The notes: generated by a model not told the origin, from the sequence alone. 64,000 nt of DNA from Anagrus nilaparvatae (GCA_022575985.1 JAKSXM010000132.1:9734001-9798000); one strand, 5' to 3'. Counted from the stretch's first letter, positions 1 through 13,189 are shown. Program-made: numbers and translations.

Positions 1-3000
1 CATTTCGTATCTTTCCAAACAGGTTGTGTTTAAGCATACCGGCTATAAATTTTTTATAAAATGATCAGTATTTTATGGTATAAAATATGTAAATTTATGA
101 AGCCAATCAAATTATGTTAAATTATATTAAATTATTAAATTTAGTAAATTTACTAAAACTTTGTAAATAAACTATATCGTTTTAAATTTAGAGTATTTAT
201 TTTTCATAGCGAAGTTTTGATATTTTCATAAAAATTCAAAATATATGTATTTATATGTCACTAGAACCGTGTTTATAATGCAAAAGTTAAAATATTTATC
301 AAGAATTCGATTTCTTAAATAAATGACTTTAAAAATATTTATGGTCGATAACTTTACTTCGAAATATATATTTAATATTTAATTATTAATGTAAAAATAA
401 TTTTTCACTAAAATCATGTTTAATATGAATGGGTTAACAATCCAAGATGCGATGTAACACACATTAATCGTAAGATACATTAGTCTAATAAGTTACTGAA
501 GTAAATTACATTTTCAATCGCAATTATTTTTCAATTTACTTTTTTTAGAAATTTATAAGAATTATTATTTTAGTAAGATAAAATGTATATTCTAAATGGT
601 TGGTTGTTAAGTATTTTCTCTCAAACGCACGATAAATCATTTGAATAAATTTTAAGTATTCAAAGGACCCCGCACAAATCTTATGGAAATCGGATCCCGG
701 TCAAATTGACTGAAATTTTGATATGTTATTCCTTGAGTCATTCTGAGTAAAAGTTCTCATGGGCACATTGCCCAAAAACGAATATTTTCGGAGTTATTGG
801 CCCATATCATTTTCGAATTGGCTTAGAGCCCCGTTTCGAAAACATCTTTGTACCGATAGTTTAAAGGGATTTCGCAAAAGTTATATACGTTTTTTGGGTC
901 GGTAAGCTCAAATATGGTGTCCATTTTTACCAAAAGTTGTCCAGCTGCCCACAATAGGCAACTTTTGGCTATTTTTTGGGCGTTTTCCGTTGTTCTTATC
1001 TGATATGCATCACTTTAGGGCCGCTGAGCACAAATATGATTTTTTTACAGAAAGTAATCTAACTGCCCACAATAGGCAAGTTTTAGTTATTTCTTACAGT
1101 TATACCATAATTTGAGGTTGATAACTATAAAACTATTCACTTCTGGGTATTGTGCCCATAAAAACTCTTGCTCCGAATTACATAAAAAATATAATAGAAT
1201 TATAAAAAAAAAGCATATTATAAAAATTAAATAGCATTATGAAAAATAAGTTGTTCTTTAAGTCATTTAAAGTAAAAGTCTCTACGCTTTCAATGGTCAT
1301 AAATGCATCGCTTTAGATCTATCGAATTCATAACATTTCTGACCCATGTTTAAAAAATCCTAATTTTTTCTATTATTACTGATCCTTATGCTACCATAAT
1401 GAAATCTTATGAACTTATGTGACGAAATATTATTGACTGTTTTATTTTTGTTGGAAATCTCTTTTAAAATTAGAAAAACTCCATTCTACTTTATCTACAT
1501 GCAAAAGATCAAAGCACATTTAATAGAATTCAGCCATATTATTAAAATAATTTACCTACAAAAAAGTATTAATTATTACCTTATGCTGTTAGCTCCATAA
1601 TTCCGAAGCATTACATTCTCTAGATTTTTGGCATTTCTAGTTTAAAACCCATTAAAACTATTTTTAAAAAGGCCTACTTTTTTTATTATTACAGTCCTTA
1701 TTTAACGTATGATAGTACATTCTTAAGTGGGTCTAAGAAATGTTTATTTTGGTAAATGAGACGGATTATAGGCCCGAGACGTGTAGCGTGCGTGATAATA
1801 AAACTTTTTCTTAATCTATTAGGTGAAAGAACAATGTAGTTAACTTGAAAAAACCCTAAAAAATAATAGGAACTTGTCTATTGTGGGCAACTGGGCCAAT
1901 TTCGGTATAAACGGGGATCAGGTTGATGTCCAGCGACCCTCAAATCATAGACATCCGAAAAAAATCACGGAAAATCATTAAAAATAACCGGAAGTTGCCT
2001 ATTGTGGGCAGTTAGATTACTTTCTGTAAAAAAATCATATTTGTGCTCAACGGCCCTAAAGTGATGCATATCAGATAAGAACAACGGAAAACGCCCAAAA
2101 AATAGCCAAAAGTTGCCTATTGTGGGCAGCTGGACAACTTTTGGTAAAAATGGACACCATATTTGAGCTTACCGACCCAAAAAACGTATATAACTTTTGC
2201 GAAATCCCTTTAAACTATCGGTACAAAGATGTTTTCGAAACGGGGCTCTAAGCCAATTCGAAAATGATATGGGCCAATAACTCCGAAAATATTCGTTTTT
2301 GGGCAATGTGCCCATGAGAACTTTTACTCAGAATGACTCAAGGAATAACATATCAAAATTTCAGTCAATTTGACCGGGATCCGATTTCCATAAGATTTGT
2401 GCGGGGTCCTTTAGGTTGAACGTTATATTTTGGTTATTCATAAAGGTCACCGTAATCAGGTCATTCATTAAAATTCTGAATATCTTTTTGTTTTATCTTT
2501 ATATAAATATAACTAATTGTATACCATAAAATGTCTAAAGTATGGTAGATCTATTTTACATTTCATTTTCTAAAAATAAAACACCCATTGTCTAAAAAGC
2601 ATTTCAGCTTGAGCTAAAGAAGTAAAAGTCCCAGAAAGGCTTAATAAAATTATAAAATATCCCAGAAAATCAAGTTAAATCTATACTTTTAATAATTATT
2701 AAGTTTTTATGCAAACACATCGATTTATTTTTGCTGCGTCGATTTTTTCTAAAGATGATTTGAATTTCTTTTTGGAGTAGTATTAGCCATTTTGTGAATT
2801 TCGGTATAAAAATAATATCTTAAGTTGTAGCAAATTTGGCTTATTTACTTGTCTCTGTCACTTTAACCAGGTCTACTTATTTTAGTAATTGTAAACTTGA
2901 TATATATTAAGATGGATACAATGTAATATAGAAAAGTTATCTTTTTCAAGCATATGATTCTGAATAAAATTATGCTATTAATTTTTTATTAAATTAAAAT

Positions 3001-5430
3001 TTAAATATAATCTCATTTCGTATCTTTCCAAACAGGTTGTGTTTAAGCATACCGGCTTTAATTTTTTATAAAATGATCAGTATTTTATGGTATAAAATAT
3101 GTAAATTTATGAAGCCAATCAAATTATGTTAAATTATATTAAATTATTAAATTTAGTAAATTTACCAAAACTTTGTAAATAAACTATATCGTTTTAAATT
3201 TAGAGTATTTATTTTTCATAGCGAAGTTTTGATATTTTCATAAAAATTCAAAATATATGTATTTATATGTCACTAGAACCGTGTTTATAATGCAAATGTT
3301 AAAATATTTATCAAGAATTCGATTTCTTAAATAAATCACTTTGAAAATATTTATGGTCGATAACTTTACTTTGAAATATTTATTTAGGATTTAATTATTA
3401 ATGTGAAAATAATTTGTCAATAAAATCATGTTTAATAAGAATGGGTTAACAACCCAAGATATGATGTAACACACATTAATCGTAAGATTCATTAGTCTAA
3501 TAAGTTACTGAAGTAAATTACATTTTCAATCGCAATTATATTTCAATTTACTTTTTTTAGAAATTCATAAGAATTATTATTTTACTAAGACAAAATGTAT
3601 ATTCTAAATGGTTGGTTGTTAAGTATTTTCTTTCAAACGCACGATAAATCATTTGAATAAATATTAAGTATTCAAATTTTGGATGATTGTTATATTTTGG
3701 TTATTCATAAAGGTCACCGTAATCAGGTCATTCATTAAAATTCTGAATATCTTATTGTTATATCTTTATATAAATATAACTGAGTGTATACCATAAAATG
3801 CCTATAGTATGGTAGAGCTATTTTACAATTCATTTTCTAAAAATAAATCACCCATTGTCTAAAAAGCATTGCAGCTTGAGCTAAAGAAGTAAAATTCCCA
3901 GAAACGCTTAATAAAACTATAAAATATCCCAGAAAACCAAGTTAAATCTATACTTTTAATAATTATTAAGTTTTTATGCAAAAACACCGATTTATTTTTG
4001 CTACGTCGATTTTTTCTAATGATGATTTAAATTTCTTTAGGGAGTAGTATTAGCCATACTGTAAAATTCGGTATAAATAGAATATCTTAAGTTGCAGCAA
4101 ATTTGGCTTATTTACTTGTCTCTGTCACTATAACCAGGTCTACTTATTTTAGTAATTTTAAACATGAGATATATCAAGATGGAAACAATGTAATATAGAA
4201 AAGTTACCTTTTTCAAGCTTATGATTCTAAATAAAAATATGCTACTAATTTTTCATTAAATTAAAATTTAAAAATGATCTTATTTCGTATCTTTCCAAAT
4301 AGGTTGTGTTTAAGCATACCGGCAATAAATTTTTTATAAAATGATCAGTATTTTATGGAATAAAATATGAAAATTTATGAAGCCAATCAAATTATGTTAA
4401 ATTATATTAAATTATTTAATTTAGTAAGTTTACTAAAATTTTGTAAATAAACTATATCGTTTTAAATTTAGAGTATTTATTTTTCATAGCGAAGTTTTGA
4501 TATTTTCATAAAAATTCAAAATATATGTATTTATATGTCACTAGAACCGTGTATATAATGCAAAAGTTAAAATATTTATCAAGAATTCGATTTCTTAAAT
4601 AAATCACTTTGAAAATATTTATGGTCGATAACTTTACTTCGAAATATATATTTAATATTTAATTATTAATGTAAAAATAATTTGTCACTAAAATCATGTT
4701 TAATATGAATCGGTTAACAATCCAAAATGCGATGTAACACACATTAATCGTAAGATTCATTAGTCTAATAAGTTACTGAAGTAACTTACATTTTCAATCG
4801 CAATTATTTTTCAATTTACTTTTTTTAGAAATTCATAATAATTATTATTTTAGTAAGATAAAATGTATATTCTAAAAGTTTGGTTGTTATGTATTTTCTC
4901 TCAAACGCACGATAAATCATTTGAATAAATTTTAAGTATTTAAATTTAGGATGAACGTTATATTTTGGTTATTCATAAAGGTCACCGTAATCAGGTCATT
5001 CATTAAAATTCTGAATATCTTTTTGTTTTATCTTTATATAAATATAAATAATTGTATACCATAAAATATCTAAAGTATGGTAGAGCTATTTTACATTTCA
5101 TTTTCTAAAAATAAAACACCCATTGTCTAAAAAGCATTTCAGCTTGAGCTAACGAAGTAAAAGTCCCAGAAAGGCTTAATTAAATTATAAAATATCCCAG
5201 AAAACCAAGTTAAATCTACACTTTTAATAATTATTAAGTTTTTATGCAAACACATCTATTTATTTTTGCTGCGTCGATTTTTTCTAAAGATGATTTAAAT
5301 TTCTTTATGGAGTAGTATTAGCCATTTTGTGAAATTCGGTATAAATATAATATCTTAAGTTGTAGCAAATTTGGCTTATTTTATTGTCTCTGTTACTTTA
5401 ACCAGGTCTACTTATTTTAGTATAGCATAT
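1..5430. repeat. Satellite-like ~1.27 kb unit, direct copies
   Basis: Copies of one AT-rich unit begin at 1, 3014 and about 4283 with the same opening (catttcgtatctttcc or a close variant). The first copy is lengthened by the palindrome at 665-2409; without it the copies are about 1.27 kb. The third breaks off near 5420. Each unit carries paired 'cccagaaa' words about 1 kb in. There is no reading frame of note; the small frame at 1409-1600 lies in the inserted palindrome. I see no gene. Confidence 0.85.
665..2409. mobile_element. Long palindromic MITE (GGACCCCGC ends), Spy-like insertion at AAA^TTT
   Basis: The element begins GGACCCCGCAC and ends GTGCGGGGTCC, and the two halves are inverted copies for several hundred bases. 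It sits inside a satellite copy, so the empty site can be read from the sister copy near 4940, where the sequence is TTTAAATTTAGG. Here the left flank ends TTCAAA and the right flank begins TTTAGG. The insertion therefore lies between AAA and TTT and duplicates nothing. Precise insertion between AAA and TTT without duplication is the reported behaviour of the Spy group of DNA transposons. The interior repeats the word GCCTATTGTGGGC on alternating strands. There is no coding sequence, so it is non-autonomous. Confidence 0.7.
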
Positions 5431-5790
5431 TGTAGCTTGAGCTACAGAGGTACAAGTCCCAGAAAGGCTTAATAAAATCATAAAAAATCCCATAAAACTA
5501 AAATATTTGCAAGGTTAAATTATGAAAATTTTTATCTTAAAATCGTTTTTATTTATCTTGAAAACCCAAATCTAATGCAAAAAATTGATTTTCGGGTGTT
5601 TTTGAAATTTTCGGGTCCGCCATATAGGAAAACTGAAATAAATTTTCACGATCAAATTATGAAAATTTACACCTCAAATTCGTTTTCGGTGATTTTGAAA
5701 ACCCAAACCTAATGCAAAAAATTGATTTGCGGGTGTTTTTGAAATTTTCGGGTCCGCCATATTGGAGAACCGAAAAATATTCCAATTCTT
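5430..5790. repeat. Junction with a ~125 bp tandem duplication
   Basis: Between the direct and inverted satellite blocks lies a two-copy tandem repeat of about 125 bp. Both copies share 'aaaacccaaa.ctaatgcaaaaaattgat' (near 5565 and 5698) and 'gaaattttcgggtccgccatat' (near 5605 and 5739). A diverged 'cttgagctacagaggtacaagtcccagaaagg' precedes it, related to the satellite's own interior. No gene is visible. Confidence 0.6.
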
Positions 5791-8527
5791 ATTAAACATG
5801 ATTTTAGTGACAAATTATTTTTACGTTAATAATTAAATCTTAAATAAAAATTTCAAATTAAAGTTATCGACAGTAAATATTTGTTGCAGTGACTTACTTG
5901 AGAAATCGAATTCTTGATTAATATTTTAACTTATGCATTATAAACACGGTTCTAGTGACATATAAATACATATATTTTGTATTTTTATTAAAATATCAAA
6001 AATTCGCTATGAAAAATAAATACTCTAAATTTAAAACGATATAGTTTATTTACAAAGTTTTAGTAAATTTACTAAATTTAATAATTAAATATAATTTAAG
6101 ATAATTTGATTCGCTTCATAAATTTACATATTTTATGCCATAAAATACTGATCATTTTATAAAAAATTTATAGCCGGTATGCTTAAACACAACCTGTTTG
6201 GAAAGATACGAAATGAGATCATTTATAAATTTTAATTTAATAAAAAATTAATAGCATAATTATATTCAGAAGCATATGCTTAAAAAAGATAACTTTTCTA
6301 TATTACATTGTATCCATCTTAATATATCTCAAGCTTACAATTACTAAAATAAGTAGACCTGGTTATAGTGACAGAGACAAGTAAATAAGCTAAATTTGCT
6401 ACAACTTAATTTATTCTATTTATACCGATTTTACAGTATGGCTAATACTACTCCCTAAAGAAATTTAAATCATCATTAGAAAAAATCGACGCAGCAAAAA
6501 TAAATCGATGTGTTTGCATAAAAACTTAATAATTATTAAAAATATAGATTTAACTTGGTTTTCTGGGATATTTTATAATTTTATTAAGCCTTTCTGGGAC
6601 TTTTACTTCTTTAGCTCAAGCTGAAATGCTTTTTAGACAATGGGTGTTTTATTTTTAGAAAATGAAATGTAAAATAGCTCTACCATACTTTAAACATTTT
6701 ATGGTATACAATTAGTTATATTTATATAAAGATAAAACAAAAAGATATTCAGAATTTTAATGAATGACCTGATTACGGTGACCTTTATGAATAACCAAAA
6801 TATAACGTTCATCCTAAATTTAAGTACTTAAAATTTATTCAAATGATTTATCGTGCGTTTGAGAGAAAATACTTAACAACTAACCATTTAGAATATACAT
6901 TTTATCTTACTAAAATAACAAGTAAAATGAATTTCTAAAAAAAGTAAATTGAAATATAATTGCGATTGAAAATGTAATTTAACTCAGTAACTTATTTTAG
7001 ACTAATGAATCTTGCGATTAGGATGTTAACCTATTCTTAAAAAACATTATTTTAGTGACAAATTATTTTTACATTAATAATTAAATCTTAAATAAATATT
7101 TCAAAGTAAAGTTATCGACAATAAATATTTGTTGCAGTGACTTATTTGAGAAATCGAATTCTTGATAAATATTTTAACTTATGCATTATAAACACGGTTC
7201 TAGTGACATATAAATACATATATTTTGATTTTTTTTATGAAAATATCAAAATTTCGCTTTGAAAAATAAATACTCTAAATTTAACAGGATATAGTTTATT
7301 TACAATATTTTGGTAAATTTGCTAAATTAAATAATTAAATATAATTCAACATAATGTGATTAGCTTCATAAATTTACATATTTTTTCCATAAAATACTGA
7401 TCATTTTAAAAAAAATTATATCCGGGATGCTTAAACACAACCTGTTTGGAAAAATAAGAAATAAGATCATTTTTAAATTTTGATTTAACGAAAAATTAAT
7501 AGCTTAATTTTATTTATAATCAAATGCTTGAGAAAGGTAACTTTTCTATATTACATTGTTTCCATCTTCATATTTCTCAAGCTTACAATTACTATAATAA
7601 GTAAACCTGGTTATAGTGACAGTGACAAGTAAATAAGTCAAATATCCTACAACTTAATTTTGTCTATTTATACCGAATTTCACAAGATGTCTAATACTAC
7701 TCCATAAACAAAATTTAAATCATCATTAGAAAAAATCGACGCAGCAAAAATAAATCGATGTGTTTGCATAAAAACCTAATAATTTTAAAAAATATTTAGT
7801 TAACTTGGTTTTCTGGGATATTTTATAATTTTATTAAGCCTTTCTGGGACTTATACTTCTGTAGCTCAAGCTGAAATGCTTTTTAGACAATGGGTGTTTT
7901 ATTTTTAGGAAATGAAATCTAAAACAGCTCTACCATACTTTAGACATTTTATAGTACACTTAGTTATATTTATATAAAGATAAAATAATAAGATATTCAG
8001 AATTTTAATGAATTACCTGATTACGGTGACCTTTATGAATAACCAAAATATAACGTTCATCCTAAATTTAAATACTTAAAATTTATTCAAATGATTTTTC
8101 CCGCCTTTATAGAAAATACTTAACAACCAACCTTTTAGAATATAAATTTTATCTTACTAAAATAATAAGTATATTGAATTTCTAAAAAATGTAAATTAAA
8201 AAAAAATTGCGATTGATAATGTATATTACTTCAGTAACTTATTAGACTATTGAATCTTACGATTAGGATGTTAACCCATTCTTATTAAACATGATTTTAG
8301 TGACAAATTATTTTCACATTAATAATTAAATCTTAAATAAATATTTCGAAGTAAAGTTATCGACCATAAATATTTTTTGCAGTGACTTATTTGAGAAATC
8401 GAATTCTCGATAAATATTTGAACTTATACATTATAAACACGGTTCTAGTGACATATAAATACATATATTTTGAGTTTTTATAAAAATATCAAAACTTCCC
8501 TATGAAAAATAAATGCTCTAAATCTAA
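5790..8527. repeat. Satellite ~1.27 kb unit, inverted copies
   Basis: The same unit as in 1-5430 reads here on the minus strand. The reverse complement of the unit opening lies at about 6195-6222 and again, diverged, at about 7430-7465. The last copy is cut at 8527 by the palindromic element that follows. The block therefore forms a large head-to-head arrangement with the direct copies. No gene is visible. Confidence 0.8.
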
Positions 8528-9892
8528 CCCATAAGCGCCTAATCGACAATTCTTCGACATTTAAACATTTTGATATGAAAAATTGAATATTTTTAGCTGA
8601 AAACATCACCCAGTAGGTATTTTTGGTCGCTCTTTCCATTTCCGAAGTCTGTTTTCACCTATGACCCTTGAGTAATGAAATATCAACCCCTAAAGTAGGG
8701 TAAAATCACTAAAATTGTAAAATTTAAAAAAAAAGTTACTACACGCAAAAGAAAAATTTCTTTATGTTGGGAATTATCTTTTTTACTTCCCAAAAGGTAA
8801 AAGATAAAAATTTATGTATTCTCAGCACATTTACCCTTTCCAGGGGGTAAATATTAGGGGCAAGGGGGTGAATTTTACAGATGTATGAAAATTGAACATT
8901 TTTAGCTGAAAACATCACCTAGTAGGTATTTTTGGTCGTTCCTTCCATTTCCGAAGTCTGTTTTCACCTACGACCCTTGGGTAATGAAATATCAACCCCT
9001 AAAATAGGGTAAAATCACTAAAATTGTAAAATTAAAAAAAAAAAGTTACTTGTCAAAAAAATATATTTTTAATGCTGAAAATGATATTTTTTACTTTCCA
9101 AGAGATAAAGGAAGTAAGTTTATTTATTTTTAGCACATTCACCCATTCAAAGGATTGAAAACTATGTCGAAAACAGACTTCGGAAATAAAAAGAGCGACC
9201 AAAAGTACATACTAGTTGATGTATTTAGCTGAAAATATTCATTTTTTTTACAACTGTAAAATACATCCCCTTGCCCCAAACATTTACCCCCTCGAGAGAG
9301 AGAATGTGTTGAGAATACATAAATCTGCATTTTTTGCCTTTTTGAAAGTAAAAAATATAATTTCCAAGATAAAGAAACTTTACTTTTGCGTGTAGTAACT
9401 TTTTTTTTAAATTTTACAATGTTTGTGATTTTACCCTATTTTAGGGGTTGATATTTCATTACCCTAGGGTCGTAGGTGAAAACAGACATTAGAAATGGAA
9501 TTAACGACCAAAAATACCTACTAGGTGACGTATTCAGCAAAAAATATTCATTTTTATACATCTGTAAAATCCACCCCCTTGCCCCTAATATTTGCTGAGA
9601 ATACATAAATTTTTATCTTCTACCTTTTGGAAAGTAAAAAGTATAATTTTCAACATAAAGAAACTTTTTTTTTGAATGCAGTAACTTTTTTTTTTAATTT
9701 TACAATTTTAATGATTTTAACCTACTTTAGGGGTTGATATTTCATTACCCAAGGGTCGTAGGTAAAAACAAACTCCGGAAATGGAAAGAGCGATAAAAAA
9801 TACCTACTAGGTGAAATTTTTAGCCTGAAATATTCATTTTTTCATATCAAAATATTCAAGTGTCCAAGAATTGTCGATTAGGCGCTTATGGG
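8528..9892. mobile_element. piggyBac-type palindromic MITE at TTAA
   Basis: The ends are CCCATAAGCGCCTAATCG and its inverse. The right flank is TTAA (9893-9896); the left flank is CTAA (8524-8527) where the undisturbed satellite copies read TTAA. CCC...GGG ends beside a TTAA duplication are the hallmark of the piggyBac superfamily. The 1365 bp element is almost wholly palindromic, with inner copies of a phrase containing 'ccgaagtctgttttcacc' and 'gggttgatatttcatta'. There is no transposase, so it is non-autonomous. The small frame at 9139-9330 is a by-product of the palindrome. Confidence 0.7.
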
Positions 9893-9919
9893 TTAAGTAA
9901 ATTCTTGCATTAGATGCTT

Positions 9920-10135
9920 AAATCTCTATATAAAAAGAAAAGTCCCAGAAACTATATATAAGTGTTTCTGGTAAATAATCCCAGAAAAAATTGGGTCCCA
10001 GAAACACCTATTTCGAGTTTCTGGGAACCTAAAAAAGTCCCAGAAATAAAGGCCCAGAAACTAGAAAAAATCCCAGAATTATATGTTAAAATAGTTAATG
10101 CAAAAAAAAAGAAAAAAATCCCAGAAAACCAGGTT
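9920..10135. repeat. Interspersed CCCAGAAA words
   Basis: The octamer CCCAGAAA or the inverse TTTCTGGG recurs about every 15-40 bp, at least eight times. The same word occurs in pairs in every copy of the 1.27 kb satellite at 1-8527, so this stretch probably shares an origin with it. The spacing is irregular and no spacer-repeat structure is seen. An open frame through it (9962-10162) is low complexity and I do not regard it as a gene. Confidence 0.5.
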
Positions 10136-10172
10136 ATCTATATATATATATATTCGGTATAAAAAAAAAAGT

Positions 10173-10697
10173 CTCAGCATATCGGAGAATATGCTGAGAT
10201 TTTGTAAAAATTTGTAAAATTTTTCTAAGTTCAAAAATATATATGTATTTTTCAGTATAAAATAAAGTCTCAGCATATCGGAGAATATGCTGAGATTTTG
10301 TAAAAAATTGTAAAAATTTTTTCTAAGTTCAAAAATATATATATATTTTCGGTATATAAAAGTCTCAGCATATCGGAGAATATGCTGAGATTTTGTAAAA
10401 AATTGTAAAAAATTTTTCGGTATAAAAAAGTATCAGCATATCGGAGAATATGCTGAGATTTTGTAAAAAATTGTAAAAAATTTTTCGGTATAAAAAAGTA
10501 TCAGCATATCGGAGAATATGCTGAGATTTTGTAAAAAATTGTAAAAAATTTTTCGGTATAAAAAAGTATCAGCATATCGGAGAATATGCTGAGATTTTGT
10601 AAAAATTTGTAAAATTTTTTCTAAGTTCAACAATATATATATATTTGCGGCATAAAAAAGTCTCAGCATATCGGAGAATATGCTGAGATTCTATACA
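10173..10697. repeat. Seven-copy hairpin array
   Basis: Seven copies of one 26-base palindrome lie at 10173, 10269, 10364, 10433, 10499, 10567 and 10672. The stem arm is CTCAGCATAT (TATCAGCATAT in three copies), the loop CGGAGA and the other arm ATATGCTGAG. Each is followed by 'attttgtaaaaa' and most are preceded by 'ggtata' plus a run of A. The spacing is about 65-105 bp. The copies are nearly identical over the hairpin while the A/T spacers vary in length, so the hairpin is the conserved part. Two minus-strand frames across the array (10079-10276, 10433-10669) only mirror the repeat. Confidence 0.85.
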
Positions 10698-10699
10698 AA

Positions 10700-11760
10700 A
10701 TGGAAAAATTTTTTTTTAGGTTAAGTTTTAAAATTATAAGTAAGAAAGTAAGAAAACCGTATTAAAAAAAAAAGCTGCATCAATATTATAGTTAATTAAA
10801 TAATAGTTAGTTGTAAAAATTTCTTTTTGTATGTAAAAAAAAAAAAAATAATAAAAAAAAAATATTGTTTGAATAAGGTTAGGTACATTTGAGAATCAAA
10901 AGAAAATAGTTAATACTTACTTAATTGGTAGAAAAATCCATAATTTTTTGTTTTTTTTATCACTTCACAAAAATCGATGCACTTTTAGAAAAATATTTTT
11001 GTCATTAGTTAGTTTTTTCTTTGTTAAATAATAAAATCACTTCAGGAAAAAGCGGAAGAAAAAGAAATGCCACGAGGTGATCTTACGCAAAAAATAACAA
11101 GAAGCTATAGTATAGTACCAAGCAACACACAGATACAAATTTTATAGTATGTGTAAAGTATTATACTATAGCTCTTAAGCGGTAAAATTTAAAAATTTTT
11201 GAGCGGGAAAATTTGAATTTTAAATAATCATAAGGAATATTTTATGTTTAATTAATATTTTTTAAACGTATTGTTAAATTAAAACAATTTAAACATAAAT
11301 AATTGGTTTTTGGGGATTAATGTTATTAAATTAAAATTGTTATTTTCAAAGTTAAATTGTAAAAGCACTTAGTGCTTTAGTTTTAAGGAGCGGAGAGAAA
11401 AGGTAAAATTAGGAAAATTTTACTTTTTATTATTGTAAAACCACCTAGTGCTTTAGTTTTAAGGAGTGGAGAGAGAGAGATAGGATAGGTAAAATTAGGA
11501 AAATTTTACTTTTATAGTTAAAGTTAAGAAAGATCTTTTTAAAGAAACCCTAGATTCGAGCCATAACTAAAGAAAAGATCTTAGAGCCAACAGAAAATTT
11601 TCGCAAGGTTCATGTGACTGATGGTACTAGAACGTTTAAATTTCTCTTTTGTATAATTCGAATTTTTGTGATCTTTCAAAATTGGCATATATATAGTTAA
11701 CAAAACAAAGATAAATTATAAACAAAATTTGTTTCACAAATTTTTCTGTTATGGAGGGAA
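10700..11760. repeat. AT-rich stretch with a ~70 bp duplication
   Basis: No gene is seen. A short tandem duplication lies at about 11365-11515: 'tagtgctttagttttaaggag.ggagag' followed by 'ggtaaaattaggaaaattttact' occurs twice. A small inverted repeat, 'gctatagtatagta' near 11093 with 'tactatagct' near 11164, could form a hairpin. The rest is simple A/T-rich sequence. Confidence 0.5.
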
Positions 11761-11761
11761 G

Positions 11762-12400
11762 TGTAACGTATCAACATATTTCGCCCAAATAAAGGGCGCA
11801 AATATTGGTGGCGTAAATGAATCAGGAGTGATTCATGTAGAAATATTTAACGGGACTTGTCCGCAGATGGAGAAAGGAAAGAATTTTGAAAGATTGCGAA
11901 CCTGATGATGAGCAATCACAACTTTCGCCTATTCTCAGAATTTGCCAAGTTCCCCACCAGATTTTCGGGCGTTGGCCCACGTCAGCTTTGCTGACCGTTA
12001 CACCCCCATACAGAATCTAGTAGGAGAATTTGAGGATTTGTCAAATTCTCCAACGACTATATATACTCGCGGATTTTGAAGGATCGGCCTCTTGTTGTTC
12101 CGACTTTAAACCTCGTAGTGTAAAGTTAGTATTCAGTACCACCAGCCACATACCATAAGAAAATAATCAAGCTTCGCTTGGCATTTCGCTCACAAACAAA
12201 TTGTAAGACAAACCATATTATTGTTCTAACATTCAACTTAATATTCTTACTTATTAATCTTTTGTAAACATTTTTATAATAAACTAAATTGTTATTTAAC
12301 TAAATTATCTCCTTTTGATTGAACTTAGCACGTTTCCCGCCGTTAGTGTCACAAGACGCAAGGCTAAAAGGTATACTAGATTTCGCATTTTTACGTTACG
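11762..12400 (+). mobile_element. LTR-like segment (possible solo LTR)
   Basis: This GC-richer stretch stands out from its surroundings. It starts TGTAACG and contains a TATA-like 'tatatatactcgcgg' at about 12058. About 30 bases later comes 'ttgttccgac', a plausible start region, and then 'aataaact' near 12281 as a polyadenylation-type signal. The inverse CGTTAC occurs near 12393. That order is typical of a retrotransposon LTR. I could not fix the 3' border or find a target duplication, and no second copy lies in the window, so a solo LTR is only the best guess. Confidence 0.35.
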
Positions 12401-12473
12401 TCCGTCAGACTTATTTTGTTGCAATAGAGTCTAGTTAGTTTAACCTCAATTATCATATTCATAAATTAATTAA

Positions 12474-12911
12474 AGTACCTTAGACGTAACAAAATCTATA
12501 GATAAGACCTTTGACAAAAAAAGTGTAACCCTAAAGAGAATAGGTTTACAAAAACATAACAAGGTTTGTCCTATAAAAATTCATTTTAAAAATAAGAAAA
12601 GTATTCCTCAAATTTTAAAGCACAAAAATTTGTTTCCTAAGGAATGTGTCGTTACTCAAGGTAGGACAAAGAAACAAAGGGAAGAATATAAAAAACTGGT
12701 AAAAAGTGTAAAAGAACTTAATAATTTGAATTCAAGTGAGAAAAGATCAGTTAAGTATGTTAATGGGATATCCCAAATTGTTCCCGATATGGTCAATAGA
12801 CCTGTCAAGTACGTTGGTGCTGCAGGGGATGAAAATTCCACGAGTGGCACGAAATGTTTCAGTGATACATCTGAAACATCTCCAATGTGCGGTGAACAAT
12901 TGTGTAAATGA
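12474..12911 (+). CDS. Unrecognised open reading frame, 145 codons, no ATG
   Basis: The frame is open from the stop at 12471 to TGA at 12909 and has no early ATG. A TTG at 12630 would be a poor start. The product is basic in its first half with a charged stretch near the middle (KKQREEYKKLVKS). Its C-terminal third is rich in Ser, Thr and Gly. It could be a last exon, or the end of an element protein following the LTR-like segment. I do not recognise a domain and infer no function. Confidence 0.3.
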   Translation, partial: STLDVTKSIDKTFDKKSVTLKRIGLQKHNKVCPIKIHFKNKKSIPQILKHKNLFPKECVVTQGRTKKQREEYKKLVKSVKELNNLNSSEKRSVKYVNGISQIVPDMVNRPVKYVGAAGDENSTSGTKCFSDTSETSPMCGEQLCK

Positions 12912-13189
12912 TAAAAAACTATTTATTATCCATAAAGAACATTTAATGTAAAAAATGAAATTGAAAAATGAAAAATAAGTTATTTAATTGTGATAATACT
13001 TTAAATTTAAATTTATTTTTATAAAAACCTGTTTGAAGAGAGATATTATCAAAATTTTGTAAATATTGTGATTTTAAAATTTGTTTTTATTTGTTTAAAT
13101 TAGAATATTAGTAAAATCTATAAATTTAATATTTTAAATAATTAAATTATTATATCAAATTTTGACCAGTCATCCTCTTTTTAAAGTTT

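Noticed and set aside
9920..10700. Possible CRISPR-like array from regularly spaced repeats
   Set aside because: The organism is eukaryotic, the spacers are A/T-rich and alike, and no cas gene is present. This is a tandem hairpin repeat.
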